Shown here: positions 27,150-37,130 of the stretch, one piece after another | Position numbering within the stretch: the stretch's first letter is position 1 | How the letters are laid out: each line of letters opens with the position of its first letter | NCBI RefSeq assembly: GCF_000379985.1 | Contig: NZ_KB904085.1 | Coordinates: 71,813-135,812 of the forward strand | Length of the DNA stretch: 64,000 nucleotides | DNA from: Streptococcus caballi DSM 19004 | GTDB taxonomy: Bacteria; Bacillota; Bacilli; Lactobacillales; Streptococcaceae | Direction: 5' to 3' | Program-made: the position numbers and the translations under genes | Notes under the pieces: model-generated | Databases searched by the model: none | What the model was told of the DNA's origin: nothing | Seen by the model: only the letters and a program-made list of their open reading frames with translations

Positions 27150-27752
27150 CTAAAAAAGACTCATAATTTCAATCAAGTATAGGTTAAAGTGAACTTCGCG
27201 TGCATAGTAAATGTTGCCACCATTTTTATATAATTTTCCGCCTGAGATTAAGGCTAGGGGATGATGATAAAAGTAGGTTTCCCCGCTCGTGTTACCAAGA
27301 CTTGGTGCGACAACATCACGTGAGTATGTCTTAGCTAATTCAATGGTATTTTTATTCCCATGCTTAGCCACGTAGTCGATATAAGCTGTGCCAAAATTGT
27401 AGGCTTGAACAGCCGTCCAGACATCAACTTGTGACTTATTAGCTTGAGTCAAATTATTAGACAAGACAGTCACACCTTGTTTGATGCTGGTTTGGCTATC
27501 TGTAATAGAATTGGCTACACCACTGGAACTTTCACTTGACTGCATAACGTCCTGAGAGGCTCCCTTGGTCTCAGTATAAATCATGGCTAAAACTAGTTCA
27601 ACATTGGTGTCCGTGTTATTGTCAGCCAGCGTTTTGGAAACAAGTTCCTTATACTGCATGACATTTTTAACATTTTCATGCACGACATAAAGATGATAGC
27701 CACAAAAAAGAATAATAATGACTAAAATAAGTCGTCGTATTAATTTAAACAT
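27150..27752 (-). CDS. Lysozyme-like surface protein (PvaA/CwlT-type)
   Basis: Begins with a basic patch and a hydrophobic signal-anchor (MFKLIRRLILVIIILFCGYH). The rest is a lysozyme-fold domain: MIYTETKG with the catalytic-type Glu (about residue 60), then SSESSSGVANSITD and the VQAYNFGTAYIDYVAKHG stretch. This matches the pneumococcal vaccine antigen A family, putative muramidases. 200 residues. It begins two bases after the nucleoid-protein gene, in the glyA string, the same neighbourhood as in pneumococcus as I recall it. Confidence 0.85.
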   Translation of the reverse strand: MFKLIRRLILVIIILFCGYHLYVVHENVKNVMQYKELVSKTLADNNTDTNVELVLAMIYTETKGASQDVMQSSESSSGVANSITDSQTSIKQGVTVLSNNLTQANKSQVDVWTAVQAYNFGTAYIDYVAKHGNKNTIELAKTYSRDVVAPSLGNTSGETYFYHHPLALISGGKLYKNGGNIYYAREVHFNLYLIEIMSLF

Positions 27753-27753
27753 T

Positions 27754-28731
27754 TTATTTATTCTGAATATCCTGTATGTTTTTAATCAAAATGGAGTAGG
27801 TTCCGTCTTGATTTTGGATAAATTCCACCGATTCTGCATCCTGATAAACATTGTTTGGCACAATCAGCTCAATACCGTTTGATAAAGACAATTTCTGACT
27901 TTCCAATTTTTTAGTTTGTCTTGAATAATCCACATCTGCAACCGTTATAGGTTCTGGAATGACTTCTTTCAATTCATCAACGAAGGTTAGTCTGGCCGTT
28001 AAATTATCATCAAAGAGTTGGTCAGCCAATTTTTCAGGTGAGAGCTCTTGCTCCTCTTCCAAATTGTTATAGATAGCCGATTTCATCTTAGACTGAAAGG
28101 CAAAATCATCTCGATTGAAATTTTCTGCAATTTTTTGAGCCGTCTGTTCCACTAGCTTGATAGATTTTTTGATTGATTGCTCAGGTTGAACTTGCAAAAG
28201 ATTTTCAGAAAAATAATTAGCAAAGCTACCATTGTGCTTGATACGCTTTTCAATCAAATAATAGTTATGATTGCGGCGATTGATGACCAAAGCTTCGTCA
28301 GGCGTCTGAGCTGCACTTGGCAGGTTATTTTGCGTCACCTTGATAGGTACTTGGTTGTCACCTGCAATATGGGTTAAGTTCTCTCTCAAAGCAATGCGTA
28401 GAAAAGCAAAATGTTCCACACCTTCTTTGTCAAATTGAATAAAAACAAGGTCGTTCGTTTTCTGGTCTTCAGAAATGACAAATTCTTCCTTCCAAAGCTG
28501 GGCAATCTTAAGAGATGATTCCATCAAATCATCTCTTAAATTGCTTAAAAAAACATTGTCGCTGTCAAAAGAGCCGCGTTTAGCTTCATCTGAGAAAACC
28601 TTGTCTAATTTCTTGCGGAAATACTCATCCAATCTTGGCGTGATTTCCAAGAAATTATCTGAAAAAATTAGCTCGGTATCATTTGGCGTAAATTGGTGGA
28701 CAATGATGCGTCTTAAGTATAAATCCATCAT
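27754..28731 (-). CDS. Nucleoid-associated protein (NdpA/YejK family)
   Basis: 325 residues, with the family start MDLYLRRIIVHQFTPNDTELIFSD. No membrane segment. The family was described in Escherichia coli as nucleoid-associated; the biochemical role is unclear. Two consecutive ATG codons begin the frame. It follows glyA after one base, so translation probably depends on glyA. Confidence 0.85.
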   Translation of the reverse strand: MMDLYLRRIIVHQFTPNDTELIFSDNFLEITPRLDEYFRKKLDKVFSDEAKRGSFDSDNVFLSNLRDDLMESSLKIAQLWKEEFVISEDQKTNDLVFIQFDKEGVEHFAFLRIALRENLTHIAGDNQVPIKVTQNNLPSAAQTPDEALVINRRNHNYYLIEKRIKHNGSFANYFSENLLQVQPEQSIKKSIKLVEQTAQKIAENFNRDDFAFQSKMKSAIYNNLEEEQELSPEKLADQLFDDNLTARLTFVDELKEVIPEPITVADVDYSRQTKKLESQKLSLSNGIELIVPNNVYQDAESVEFIQNQDGTYSILIKNIQDIQNK

Positions 28732-28732
28732 C

Positions 28733-29992
28733 TTACAAATTCTCGTAAAGTGGGAAAGCGTCTGTCAAGGCTTTGACTTCTTGTCGAACTTCTTCTAAAA
28801 TAGCCTCGTCTTGGTAGTTTTCAAGAGTTTTAACCATTAGCTCTGCGATTTGACGAGCTTGGTCTACGCCCATACCACGACTAGTGATGGCTGGGGATCC
28901 AATACGAATCCCTGATGTCTTAAATGGTGACAGGGTTTCAAATGGAATGGAGTTCTTGTTGAGTGTGATATTGACACTTTCCAAAATATTTTGTGCTAAT
29001 TTTCCGTTTTCCACGACCTTAGTCACATCAACGAGGAAGACGTGATTGTCTGTTCCACCTGAAATAACATGGAAATTCTCGTGTTGATTGAAAACGTCTG
29101 CCATTGCTTGGGCATTTTTGATGGTATTTTCACCATATTCTTTGAAGGCTGGATCTAAAGCTTCTTTAAGTGCGACAGCTTTTGCCGCGATGACATGCAT
29201 CAATGGGCCTCCTTGTAAACCTGGGAAAACAGCTGAGTTAATTTTTTTAGCGATAGCTTCATCATTAGTCAAAACAAGTCCGCCACGAGGTCCCCGAAGA
29301 GTCTTATGGGTCGTTGTTGTGGTGACATGTGCATAAGGTACAGGACTTGGGTGATGACCAGAAGCCACAAGTCCTGCGATGTGTGCCATATCAACCATGA
29401 AGTAGGCACCAACTTCGTCAGCAATTTCGCGGAATTTAGAGAAATCAATAGTACGTGAATAAGCTGAAGCACCAGCCACAATCAATTTAGGATGAACCTC
29501 ATGGGCGAGCTCGCGAAGTTTATCATAATCAATCTCTTCTGTCTCAGGATTAACAGTATAAGGAATGAAATTATAAGTCTTACCAGAGAAGCTGACTGGT
29601 GAGCCATGTGTCAAGTGACCGCCAGCTGCTAAATCCATTCCAAGAACAGTATCTCCCGGTTCAATCAAAGCCATGTAGGCTGCGGCGTTGGCCTGACTAC
29701 CTGAATGCGGTTGAACATTAGCAAAAGCTGCACCAAACAATTCTTTGGCACGTTCAATAGCCAAATTTTCGGCCACATCAACGCACTCTGTTCCACCATA
29801 ATAACGTTTGCCAGGGTAGCCTTCCGCGTATTTATTGGTCAAAACGCTTCCCTGTGCAGCCATAACTGCTTTAGAAACAACATTTTCAGAAGCAATCAGT
29901 TCAATATTATTTTGTTGGCGAACTTCTTCAGCATGAATAGCCGCCCAAAGTTCGGGGTCAAAAGCTTCAAAATTATCTTTATCAAAAATCAT
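28733..29992 (-). CDS. glyA: Serine hydroxymethyltransferase
   Basis: PLP enzyme that converts serine and tetrahydrofolate to glycine and methylene-THF, the main source of one-carbon units. Visible motifs: [37 protein letters not shown] and the PLP-Lys segment [14 protein letters not shown] (about residue 227). 419 residues, complete. AAAGGAG precedes the ATG. It leads the glyA-ndpA-pvaA group on the minus strand. Confidence 0.98.
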   Translation of the reverse strand: MIFDKDNFEAFDPELWAAIHAEEVRQQNNIELIASENVVSKAVMAAQGSVLTNKYAEGYPGKRYYGGTECVDVAENLAIERAKELFGAAFANVQPHSGSQANAAAYMALIEPGDTVLGMDLAAGGHLTHGSPVSFSGKTYNFIPYTVNPETEEIDYDKLRELAHEVHPKLIVAGASAYSRTIDFSKFREIADEVGAYFMVDMAHIAGLVASGHHPSPVPYAHVTTTTTHKTLRGPRGGLVLTNDEAIAKKINSAVFPGLQGGPLMHVIAAKAVALKEALDPAFKEYGENTIKNAQAMADVFNQHENFHVISGGTDNHVFLVDVTKVVENGKLAQNILESVNITLNKNSIPFETLSPFKTSGIRIGSPAITSRGMGVDQARQIAELMVKTLENYQDEAILEEVRQEVKALTDAFPLYENL

Positions 29993-30098
29993 TGAGGGGT
30001 CTCCTTTACTATAAAAACGATATGCCTATTATACCACATAAAAGAGATGAAAATCCTCATCAGGCTATGGAAAATAAAATGAATTTTCTAAAATAAAG

Positions 30099-30120
30099 AA
30101 AAAGCAGGCCTTAGCCTACT
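30099..30120 (-). terminator. Terminator at the end of the prfA-prmC-sua5 operon
   Basis: On minus, AGTAGGC pairs with GCCTGCT (one G-T pair) over TAAG and is followed by TTTTTC. The stem overlaps the sua5 stop codon. Confidence 0.65.
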
Positions 30121-30718
30121 GTCTATTTTCAAAATTTAGTTGAGGAAGAACTTGTAAGATCTGTTCTTGAGTTATGGCTCCCTGGCGCAAGATTTTTGCT
30201 TGGTCACCAGATAAATCTACGATAGTAGAATCAAGTCCCGTAAGAGCAGCATTATCCTCCAAACCTGTCACTTGTCCGCCAAATTGCTTGACAATATCTT
30301 TAAAAACCTTACCACTATCTTGACCGGACAGATTAGCTGACGGACCAATCAGTGGTCCCAGTTCTTTGATTATCTCCAAAGTCTTGGGATGATTTGGCAC
30401 TCTAAAACCAACGGTAGGCAGACCAGAATTAATCCAGCTTGGGACCTGATGATTGGCCTGCAAAATAATAGTCAGTGGTCCAGGCAAAAAAGTATCATAA
30501 AGCTTTTTCAAATCGTAAGGCTGATTTTGGGAATAAGCCATGATGGTCTCAAAATCAGCTACATTGAGATTCATCGCCTTGTCCAGTGGACGATTTTTTA
30601 AATCGTAAACATGCTGAACAGCTTCTTTATCCAGAGCCTTAGCAAATAAACCATAAACAGTCTCAGTTGGCAGCACAACTGCGCCCCCGTTTGCCAAAAT
30701 TTCTCTTAAATCATCCAT
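30116..30718 (-). CDS. L-threonylcarbamoyladenylate synthase (TsaC/YwlC)
   Basis: Makes threonylcarbamoyl-AMP for the t6A modification of ANN-decoding tRNAs. The YrdC-fold motifs are present: GGAVVLPTETVYGLFAKA (about residue 11), LKNRP (about 42), GPLTIIL, VGFRVPNHP and IGPSANLSGQ. At 200 residues it has the YrdC domain and a short tail but not the C-terminal Sua5 domain, the usual form in streptococci. Overlaps prmC by 8 bases. Confidence 0.93.
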   Translation of the reverse strand: MDDLREILANGGAVVLPTETVYGLFAKALDKEAVQHVYDLKNRPLDKAMNLNVADFETIMAYSQNQPYDLKKLYDTFLPGPLTIILQANHQVPSWINSGLPTVGFRVPNHPKTLEIIKELGPLIGPSANLSGQDSGKVFKDIVKQFGGQVTGLEDNAALTGLDSTIVDLSGDQAKILRQGAITQEQILQVLPQLNFENRQ

Positions 30719-31541
30719 TATCCATCACAACCATTCTATCTTTTCCAAAGGTATCCTGTAAAACTCTGACACGCTTTTGCGGAAAGTTAGCTGTTATCAT
30801 TTGAGCCACCATTTGACCTTGCTTGTAGCCAATTTCAAAGTAGAGTTTTCCTTGCTCAGTCAAATAAGCTGGCGCTTCTTCTATGATTTTGCGGTAAATG
30901 GCATAGCCGTCATCGTCCGCAAAAAGCGCTAGATGAGGTTCAGAAGACAAAACATTTAGGCCCACCTCATCTTTATTACTTCTGGAAATATAGGGTGGGT
31001 TAGAAACGATGATATCAAACTTATCAGTGACATCGCTAAACACGTCTGATTGCAAAAAGTCAATGTCAACGTGATTGACTTGTGCATTTTGCTCAGCGAC
31101 AACAAGAGCGTCGCTAGAAATATCTAACGCGCTCACGCGCCAGCCTGGTTGGGATTGCTTGAGTGAAATAGCAATGGCTCCGCTACCCGTTCCAATATCC
31201 AAAATAGATAAGCCAGCTCTGCTATTTTCCGCCAAAATCAAGTCCACCAACTCCTCCGTTTCAGGCCGTGGAATGAGCACGCGCTCATCCACTGTCAAAA
31301 CCAAGTCACGAAAGTAAGCCTTACCTGTGATATATTGAGGCGACTGATGTTTTTTTAGTTTATCAACGATTGCAGCCAGCAGTTCCTGATCTGCTTGAGT
31401 TACTTCTTGACTTTGCTGTAGGAGAAAATCAAGATTATTCCACTCCTTTAGCTCACGAAAAACAAAGAGCAGATTTTCCCTGTCTTCACCTACTGCTTCT
31501 AACTCTTCCTCATAGTGAGTAAAAAGTTGTGCGTAATTCAT
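30711..31541 (-). CDS. prmC: Release factor glutamine methyltransferase PrmC (HemK)
   Basis: Methylates the Gln of the GGQ motif of release factors. SAM site ILDIGTGSGAIAISL (about residue 113) and the substrate-binding NPPY in IIVSNPPYISR (about 183). N-terminal helical domain of about 80 residues. It starts within TAATG at the prfA stop codon, so translation is coupled to its substrate PrfA. 276 residues. Confidence 0.97.
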   Translation of the reverse strand: MNYAQLFTHYEEELEAVGEDRENLLFVFRELKEWNNLDFLLQQSQEVTQADQELLAAIVDKLKKHQSPQYITGKAYFRDLVLTVDERVLIPRPETEELVDLILAENSRAGLSILDIGTGSGAIAISLKQSQPGWRVSALDISSDALVVAEQNAQVNHVDIDFLQSDVFSDVTDKFDIIVSNPPYISRSNKDEVGLNVLSSEPHLALFADDDGYAIYRKIIEEAPAYLTEQGKLYFEIGYKQGQMVAQMITANFPQKRVRVLQDTFGKDRMVVMDNG

Positions 31542-32620
31542 TATTTATTCAACTCTTCTAATTTTTGGGTTTGATCGTAAAGAACGAGAGCATCGATGAC
31601 TTCGTCCAGTTTACCAGATAAAATCGTGTCCAATTTTTGTAAAGTCAGGCCGATGCGGTGGTCAGTCACACGATTTTGTGGGAAATTGTAGGTACGGATA
31701 CGCTCAGAACGATCACCAGTTCCTATAGTTGATTTACGCTCAGCGTCTTGTTCATCCTGTGCAATTTGCGCAAAGTGGTCAGCCACACGCGCACGAATAA
31801 TCTTCATAGCCTTGTCACGATTTTTCTGTTGCGTACGTTCTTCCTGCATTTCAACCTTGATTCCTGTCGGAATATGGACCATACGAACAGCTGTCGCAAC
31901 CTTGTTAACATTTTGTCCGCCAGCTCCAGAAGCATGATAGATATCCACACGAAGATCTTTAGGGTCGATTTCGTATTCCACCTCTTCCACTTCTGGCATG
32001 ACAAGAACAGTAGCCGTCGAGGTATGGACACGGCCCTGACTTTCTGTAACAGGGACACGTTGCACACGATGAGCACCAGATTCGTATTTCAATTTAGAGT
32101 AAACAGACTGACCAGAAACCATAGCGACCACTTCCTTGATACCGCCGACGCCATTGATGGACGACTCCATAACCTCGAACTTCCACCCCTGACTTTCTGC
32201 GTATTTTTGGTACATGGTTAACAAGTCGCCTGCAAAAAGCGCTGCTTCATCACCACCCGCGGCACCTCGTATTTCCAAGATGATGTTTTTATCATCATTG
32301 GGATCCTTTGGTAAAAGCAGAATTTTCAGCTTTTCTTCGTAATCTTCCTTGGCTGCCTTAGACTCCTTGAGCTCTTCCTTAGCCATTTCTTCCAATTCAG
32401 GATCGCCACCAGCGTCTTTAATCATTTCTTCTGCGTCAGCGATGTTTTGGATGATTTGCTTGTATTCACGATAAGTCGCCACTGTTTCACGAGTATTGGC
32501 CTCCTCGCGCGATAATTCCATAAAGCGCTTAGTATCAGATACCACATCTGGATCCGACAATAACTCGCCTAATTCTTCATAACGGTCTTCAACCGCCTGC
32601 AACTGATCATAGATATTCAT
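31541..32620 (-). CDS. prfA: Peptide chain release factor 1
   Basis: Recognises UAA and UAG stop codons and triggers hydrolysis of peptidyl-tRNA. GGQ motif in [13 protein letters not shown] (about residue 232). The stop-recognition loop is in domain 2, where the expected PxT sequence appears as PVT in [10 protein letters not shown] (about 188). 359 residues. AAAGGAG precedes the ATG. Confidence 0.98.
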   Translation of the reverse strand: MNIYDQLQAVEDRYEELGELLSDPDVVSDTKRFMELSREEANTRETVATYREYKQIIQNIADAEEMIKDAGGDPELEEMAKEELKESKAAKEDYEEKLKILLLPKDPNDDKNIILEIRGAAGGDEAALFAGDLLTMYQKYAESQGWKFEVMESSINGVGGIKEVVAMVSGQSVYSKLKYESGAHRVQRVPVTESQGRVHTSTATVLVMPEVEEVEYEIDPKDLRVDIYHASGAGGQNVNKVATAVRMVHIPTGIKVEMQEERTQQKNRDKAMKIIRARVADHFAQIAQDEQDAERKSTIGTGDRSERIRTYNFPQNRVTDHRIGLTLQKLDTILSGKLDEVIDALVLYDQTQKLEELNK

Positions 32621-32659
32621 TTTTCTTTTCTCCTTTGTAAAATAGCAGAGCTGCTTAGA

Positions 32660-33229
32660 TTAGATGTCTGGGTGGAAATAATGCTTACGGCAAACGGGAA
32701 TGTAAGTTTCGTTACCACCGATTTGAATTTGGTTGCCTTCGTAAATAGGCTTGCCATTTTCCGTACGCAATACCATGGTTGCCTTTCTAGAACAAAACTG
32801 ACAAATGGTTTTGATTTCATCAATTTTGTCTGCTAAAAGTAAGAGGTATTTAGAACCTTCGAACAATTCATTTTGAAAATCGTTTTTAAGTCCAAAAGCC
32901 ATGATAGGCACGCCTAATTCATCAACTATGCGTGCAAGATCATAAACATGATTTTTGGTCAAAAATTGACTCTCATCAATTAAAACACAGTAAGGTTTTT
33001 CAGGCATCTTGTCAATATAAGCAAAGACATCCATATCATCCGTAATCGCCACAGCTTCACGCCGCATCCCAATCCGACTAGAAACGACTCCAAAGCCATC
33101 ACGCGTATCAAGCGCCGATGTCATGATGACAACAGGCTTGCCCTGCTCTTCATAATTATGAGCCACTTTCAAAATTTCAATGGTCTTCCCTGAATTCATG
33201 GTCCCATATTTATAGTATAATTGAGCCAA
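32660..33229 (-). CDS. tdk: Thymidine kinase
   Basis: Type II thymidine kinase of the pyrimidine salvage pathway. P-loop [12 protein letters not shown] (about residue 9), catalytic Glu segment VLIDESQFL (about 85) and the zinc site CQFCSRKA with CRKH. The start codon is TTG (MAQLYYKYG), with AGGAG 9 bases before it; no ATG fits the family N-terminus. 189 residues. First gene upstream of prfA, 39 bases away. Confidence 0.96.
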   Translation of the reverse strand: MAQLYYKYGTMNSGKTIEILKVAHNYEEQGKPVVIMTSALDTRDGFGVVSSRIGMRREAVAITDDMDVFAYIDKMPEKPYCVLIDESQFLTKNHVYDLARIVDELGVPIMAFGLKNDFQNELFEGSKYLLLLADKIDEIKTICQFCSRKATMVLRTENGKPIYEGNQIQIGGNETYIPVCRKHYFHPDI

Positions 33230-33363
33230 AACAGATTACTCCTACCTTTTTCTAGTATCCTTAACATTTTACCACAAAAGAAGCACTTTGACACTTCATA
33301 AATAATGGGCCTTTTATTAATTTTATGATAAAATGAAACTATCAAATCTAAAGGAGTGTTACT

Positions 33364-33549
33364 ATGCCATTTGTTAAAATCGATTTATTTGAAGGTCGTA
33401 CCGAGGAGCAAAAGATTGAGCTTGCGCGTGAAGTAACCGAAGTTGTTTCCCGTATTGCTAAAGCTCCAAAAGAAGCTATTCATGTCTTCATTAACGATAT
33501 GCCTGAAGGAACTTACTATCCACATGGTGAAATGAAAAAGAAAAACTAA
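33364..33549 (+). CDS. 4-oxalocrotonate tautomerase family protein
   Basis: A 61-residue protein with the N-terminal catalytic proline (MPFVKIDLFEGRTEEQK, Pro1 after Met removal) and a conserved Arg in the first helix. It should form hexamers of the beta-alpha-beta tautomerase fold. AAAGGAG is well placed and an extended -10 (TGATAAAAT) lies 30 bases upstream. The real substrate in streptococci is unknown. Divergent from tdk, as in other streptococci. Confidence 0.9.
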   Translation: MPFVKIDLFEGRTEEQKIELAREVTEVVSRIAKAPKEAIHVFINDMPEGTYYPHGEMKKKN

Positions 33550-33574
33550 AACAATGCTTTTAACTCAGTTGCGG

Positions 33575-33609
33575 AATCTCTATCAGATATTTTTGATAGA
33601 GATTTTTTG
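33575..33609 (+). terminator. Terminator after the tautomerase gene
   Basis: AATCTCTATCA (33575-33585) and TGATAGAGATT (33594-33604) with a T run. Confidence 0.85.
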
Positions 33610-33716
33610 TGCCTTCGTGGAATTCTAAGTTTTAAGTCTTCTTTTAGTTTTATTTCAGTCTGCCTTAAGCTAAGATTATTATGCTAGTCCTATCAAAAAT
33701 AGTGGAGGACATTCCA

Positions 33717-35252
33717 ATGAATTTTATTAAAAGAGCCTGGTTAGCGACCAAGGCGAAAAAAGGGCGAACGGTCTTGTTGACTTTGGTCACTAGTGCTATT
33801 TTGATTTTCGTCTTGGCAGGATTGATCATCAAAAATGCAGCCGACTTGGCAGTCAAATCAGCCAAGAGTCAGACAGGCTCTTCGGTCAGTCTCCAAATCA
33901 ATCGTAAATACATGATGTCTCAGATGACACCACCTGATCAAAATTCAAGCAGTGACACATCAAGTTCAAGCACTGGTTCAACTAAGAAAGTCTCAACAAC
34001 AATTCCGCTTTCTCTAGCACAGAAGATAGCTAAGAAAAGTGGCATAGCTTCTTATCTCTTCACTGCTACGACGACGGTTACTGCAGGTGATAATATTAGT
34101 GCCATTTCAACCAGCAGTAGTTCTAGCTCGTCAAATAATAGTTCAAATCAAAGAGGCGGCGGTCCACAAATGGTGACAGGTGATTTCACTATTACTGGTG
34201 TCAACGAAACGGATAAAGTTAGCGACTTCTCATCAGGTACAAGTAAAATCAGTAAGGGATCAGGCATTGCATCTAGCACAGAGGATAACAGTGCTGTCAT
34301 CTCATCAGACTTAGCCAAGGCTAACAACCTTTCAGTTGGGGATAGTTTTACTGTCAAGGCTACGGTCAATGGGACAGAGACCAGTTACACACTAAAAGTT
34401 GTCGGCATTTACAAATCATCTAGCACAGCAACTTCCGCTCAGCTGCAAAATAATGCCTCTAACCCTCAAAATAATATCTACACTACTATCAGTACTGCTA
34501 ATACAATGAAGGGGGAAAGCGACACGCTGGATTCGGCAGTCTTTACCCTTTCTAACCCAGCTAAGATGGCTTCTTTCGTCAAAGCGGTTAAAAAGGATAT
34601 TGATACGGAAAAATATTCAGTCGTATCAAGTGACGAAATTTACCAACAAATGCTGCAACCGCTCAACAATATCTCTGCGATTGCTAAAAATATTGTCATT
34701 CTAGTAGCGGTCGCTGGTAGTGTTATCCTGACCTTGATTATCATCCTCAGCATCCGTGAGCGTCGCTATGAAATTGGTGTTCTCATGAGTTTGGGCGAAC
34801 AACGTCTAAAAATTATTGGGCAATTTTTCATGGAACTTTTTATGGTAACCTTGGTTTCCCTCTGTGTCGCTACTGTCGCCGGGAATTATGTGGGTAACTT
34901 ACTAGGAAATCAGCTGCTGTCTTCATCAAATAGCCAGCAAGTTAGCCAACAAGGTGGTCCTGATCAAGGCACACGCAATCAATCTAATCAGTCAAATCAA
35001 TCGGACAATTCATCATCTAGTAGAAATGCTGATAATAAAGGTCCTCAAGGCAAGCCAGATGGTGGCAACATAGGAAGCATGATGAGCATGGCTCAGTCAT
35101 CTAAGGCAGTGGACAAACTTAATATTAAGTTAGGCATCTCTGACCTTGCTAAATTAGGCGGTATCGCTCTGCTTATCTCTTTTGTTTCAACCATTCTTGC
35201 CAGCATTGGCATTATCCGTATGAAGCCAAAAGACATTTTATCATCAAACTAG
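33717..35252 (+). CDS. MacB/FtsX-type ABC permease with low-complexity segments
   Basis: Four-helix MacB-type permease of 511 residues: helix 1 at about 18-40, a large extracellular domain, then three helices (about 326-350, 372-400 and 485-505). Start at 33717 (MNFIKRAWLATK) follows GGAGG. Two runs rich in Ser, Asn and Gln stand out: one in the extracellular domain (about 140-155) and one of some 60 residues between helices 3 and 4 (about 408-470), which is unusual since that loop is normally short. Works with the ATPase encoded 10 bases downstream. The substrate is unknown; peptide or drug efflux is likely. Confidence 0.88.
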   Translation: MNFIKRAWLATKAKKGRTVLLTLVTSAILIFVLAGLIIKNAADLAVKSAKSQTGSSVSLQINRKYMMSQMTPPDQNSSSDTSSSSTGSTKKVSTTIPLSLAQKIAKKSGIASYLFTATTTVTAGDNISAISTSSSSSSSNNSSNQRGGGPQMVTGDFTITGVNETDKVSDFSSGTSKISKGSGIASSTEDNSAVISSDLAKANNLSVGDSFTVKATVNGTETSYTLKVVGIYKSSSTATSAQLQNNASNPQNNIYTTISTANTMKGESDTLDSAVFTLSNPAKMASFVKAVKKDIDTEKYSVVSSDEIYQQMLQPLNNISAIAKNIVILVAVAGSVILTLIIILSIRERRYEIGVLMSLGEQRLKIIGQFFMELFMVTLVSLCVATVAGNYVGNLLGNQLLSSSNSQQVSQQGGPDQGTRNQSNQSNQSDNSSSSRNADNKGPQGKPDGGNIGSMMSMAQSSKAVDKLNIKLGISDLAKLGGIALLISFVSTILASIGIIRMKPKDILSSN

Positions 35253-35262
35253 GAGGATTTCT

Positions 35263-35922
35263 ATGACCTTAAAAACACAAAATATCGGCTATTGGTACAC
35301 AAACAACCCAGACGATTACCTTTTCAAGGATGTCAATTTGGCATTTGACAAAGGCAAGGTCTATGCTATCTTGGGTCAATCTGGGAGTGGAAAGACGACA
35401 TTTCTTTCCCTGCTGGCAGGGCTCGATGTCCCCAAGTCTGGACAAATTTTCTTAGAAGACCAAGATATTAATCTGTCTGGTTTAACAGCCTACCGCAAAA
35501 ATGCGGTGTCCACCATTTTTCAAGCCTATAATCTCCTAACCTATATGACAGCAAGGCAAAATGTCAGTACGGCTCTTGAAATCACTGGCAAAACAGCCGA
35601 CCAGACAGAAATTGAAAACTTATTTGACTTAGTTGGAATTGATAAAAGCTTAATTGATAAACCCGTCTTGCAGCTTTCAGGTGGACAACAGCAACGAGTG
35701 GCTATTGTCAGAGCATTGGCTACTGAGCACAATATTATCATCGCTGATGAGCCGACGGGTAATCTGGACGAAGAGACCACCCAAGATATTGTCCGTATTT
35801 TCAAGGATATCGCCCACAAGCAAAATAAAACTGTCATCATTGTCACCCACGAAACAGCCGTAGCTGAACAAGCTGACATCATCTTTGAACTGAAAAAGAA
35901 ACAGTTCAGCCAACTCAAATAG
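35263..35922 (+). CDS. MacB-type ABC transporter ATPase
   Basis: 219 residues. Walker A LGQSGSGKTTFLSLL (about residue 38), Q-loop IFQAYNLL, signature LSGGQQQRVAIVRAL (about 133), Walker B IIIADEPTGNLDE and the switch His in IVTHET. AGGAGG precedes the ATG. Partner of the permease immediately upstream. Confidence 0.92.
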   Translation: MTLKTQNIGYWYTNNPDDYLFKDVNLAFDKGKVYAILGQSGSGKTTFLSLLAGLDVPKSGQIFLEDQDINLSGLTAYRKNAVSTIFQAYNLLTYMTARQNVSTALEITGKTADQTEIENLFDLVGIDKSLIDKPVLQLSGGQQQRVAIVRALATEHNIIIADEPTGNLDEETTQDIVRIFKDIAHKQNKTVIIVTHETAVAEQADIIFELKKKQFSQLK

Positions 35923-35940
35923 TGTTTTCCCATAAAAAAT

Positions 35941-35972
35941 ACTCCTGCTTCACTTGAGGCAGGAGCGTTTTT
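35941..35972. terminator. Bidirectional terminator after the ABC ATPase gene
   Basis: CTCCTGC (35942-35948) with GCAGGAG (35959-35965); T-rich on both strands, so it also ends the lipoprotein gene. Confidence 0.8.
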
Positions 35973-36014
35973 GTGTCAACAGTTATGAAATCAGTTAGGA
36001 AACACATTGTTATT

Positions 36015-36632
36015 TTAGTCTAACAAGTCCGTATCATAAATGGTGAAGTCGGCACGGTAGATAATTAGACGTTTGCCATCAACCAGGAGATAAGTCGTAT
36101 TGGGAATGCCATCAGATGCAGATGTAGACACTTTGCGACCAAAGTAAGTTGCTAGCGGCGTACCTGTTTGCGAACGAATGAGAATTAACTTGCTGTCACC
36201 TGTCACATCATTTTTGACTTGATTGTAAAAACGGTTGATGAAAGGCAGGGAGCGTTTGTTACTATCCAAATCAACTTTTGAAGCGTATTTTTCCATATAA
36301 TCGGTCAGTCCATTTTCCGCAAAGATAAGGGTCGACCCCACATGAATAACTTGACTGCTGCCCACGCTGATGTCCAAAACAGAAGATTCCTTGCTGACAT
36401 TGCCCTTGGAATCCGTAATATCAAAACGATCATCGCTTTTGATAGAGATAGACTTTCCCTTAACCTTATCAATGACCTGAGAATTTTCATCAAATGTTCG
36501 GAGAGTTCCAGAAAGGCCGAGAAAGTGTTCCTGACTGGTCTTGAAAAAATTGCTGACGCTTTGACAGCCTGTCAAGATAAGGGCACTGCTGACAACGATG
36601 AAACAAAGGGCTAAAATTTTTTTCTTTTTCAT
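36015..36632 (-). CDS. Lipoprotein of unknown function
   Basis: Lipoprotein signal peptide MKKKKILALCFIVVSSALIL followed by the lipobox LTGC (Cys at residue 22). The mature part (about 180 residues) is rich in beta-type sequence, e.g. ISIKSDDRFDITDSKGNV and a C-terminal TTYLLVDGKRLIIYRADF. It resembles a conserved streptococcal lipoprotein family (possibly the one catalogued as DUF5052; from memory). No catalytic motif recognised. It should be attached to the outer face of the membrane. Confidence 0.75.
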   Translation of the reverse strand: MKKKKILALCFIVVSSALILTGCQSVSNFFKTSQEHFLGLSGTLRTFDENSQVIDKVKGKSISIKSDDRFDITDSKGNVSKESSVLDISVGSSQVIHVGSTLIFAENGLTDYMEKYASKVDLDSNKRSLPFINRFYNQVKNDVTGDSKLILIRSQTGTPLATYFGRKVSTSASDGIPNTTYLLVDGKRLIIYRADFTIYDTDLLD

Positions 36633-36707
36633 AATGACCTCCTTTCCTCCAGTATATCATAAAACGCTCAACTTGCTATTTTCAAAGAAAATGTCTATGA
36701 TTGATTT

Positions 36708-37106
36708 ATGATGAAAGAAGAACATTTTTTAGACTTCCTGCCTTACCGAGCTAGTTTTTATGACAAAGACTTGAAACTAGTTTATTCTAATAAACAATCA
36801 GACGGCTCCTTCTTCCCAGAACCAGAGCCCAAGAAACTGCCGGACTGGATTTGGCAGGATTTGCAGCTTCAAGAAAGCAAGTCGCTTCATTTCCAACTGC
36901 CGACAGAGTCTTTTCAGGATATGATCATCCAATCCTATCAAGCTCTCTATGATGATAAGGGAGAATTTCAGGGAGTGTATCACTATATTCAAAACATCAA
37001 GCCTCTACTGTCTAGCTATCTCAACGAAACAGGTCAAGCCATCGTTGGTTGGTCGGATGTCACTTCGGGTGCTTCGATTAAAAATGACCTTTTTGATGAG
37101 ATATAA
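36708..37106 (+). CDS. PAS-like domain protein
   Basis: 132 residues forming little more than one PAS-like domain: FLPYRASFYDKDLKLVYSN at the start and the strand pair YQALYDDKGEFQGVYHYIQ (about 86-105). No output domain or membrane segment is visible. It resembles the free-standing PAS proteins of streptococci; a cofactor cannot be deduced. Divergent from the lipoprotein gene, and it ends at a terminator shared with the SDR gene. Confidence 0.65.
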   Translation: MMKEEHFLDFLPYRASFYDKDLKLVYSNKQSDGSFFPEPEPKKLPDWIWQDLQLQESKSLHFQLPTESFQDMIIQSYQALYDDKGEFQGVYHYIQNIKPLLSSYLNETGQAIVGWSDVTSGASIKNDLFDEI

Positions 37107-37130
37107 AAAAAGACCAAAAGGTCTTTTTTA
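37105..37130. terminator. Bidirectional terminator between PAS and SDR genes
   Basis: AAAAAAAGACC and GGTCTTTTTT around AAAA; it overlaps the stop codons of both convergent genes. Confidence 0.85.

Noticed and set aside
31748..32221. Plus-strand open frame of 157 codons opposite prfA
   Set aside because: Complete overlap with the conserved prfA gene; composition (many His, Asn, Thr) is typical of a codon-shadow frame.
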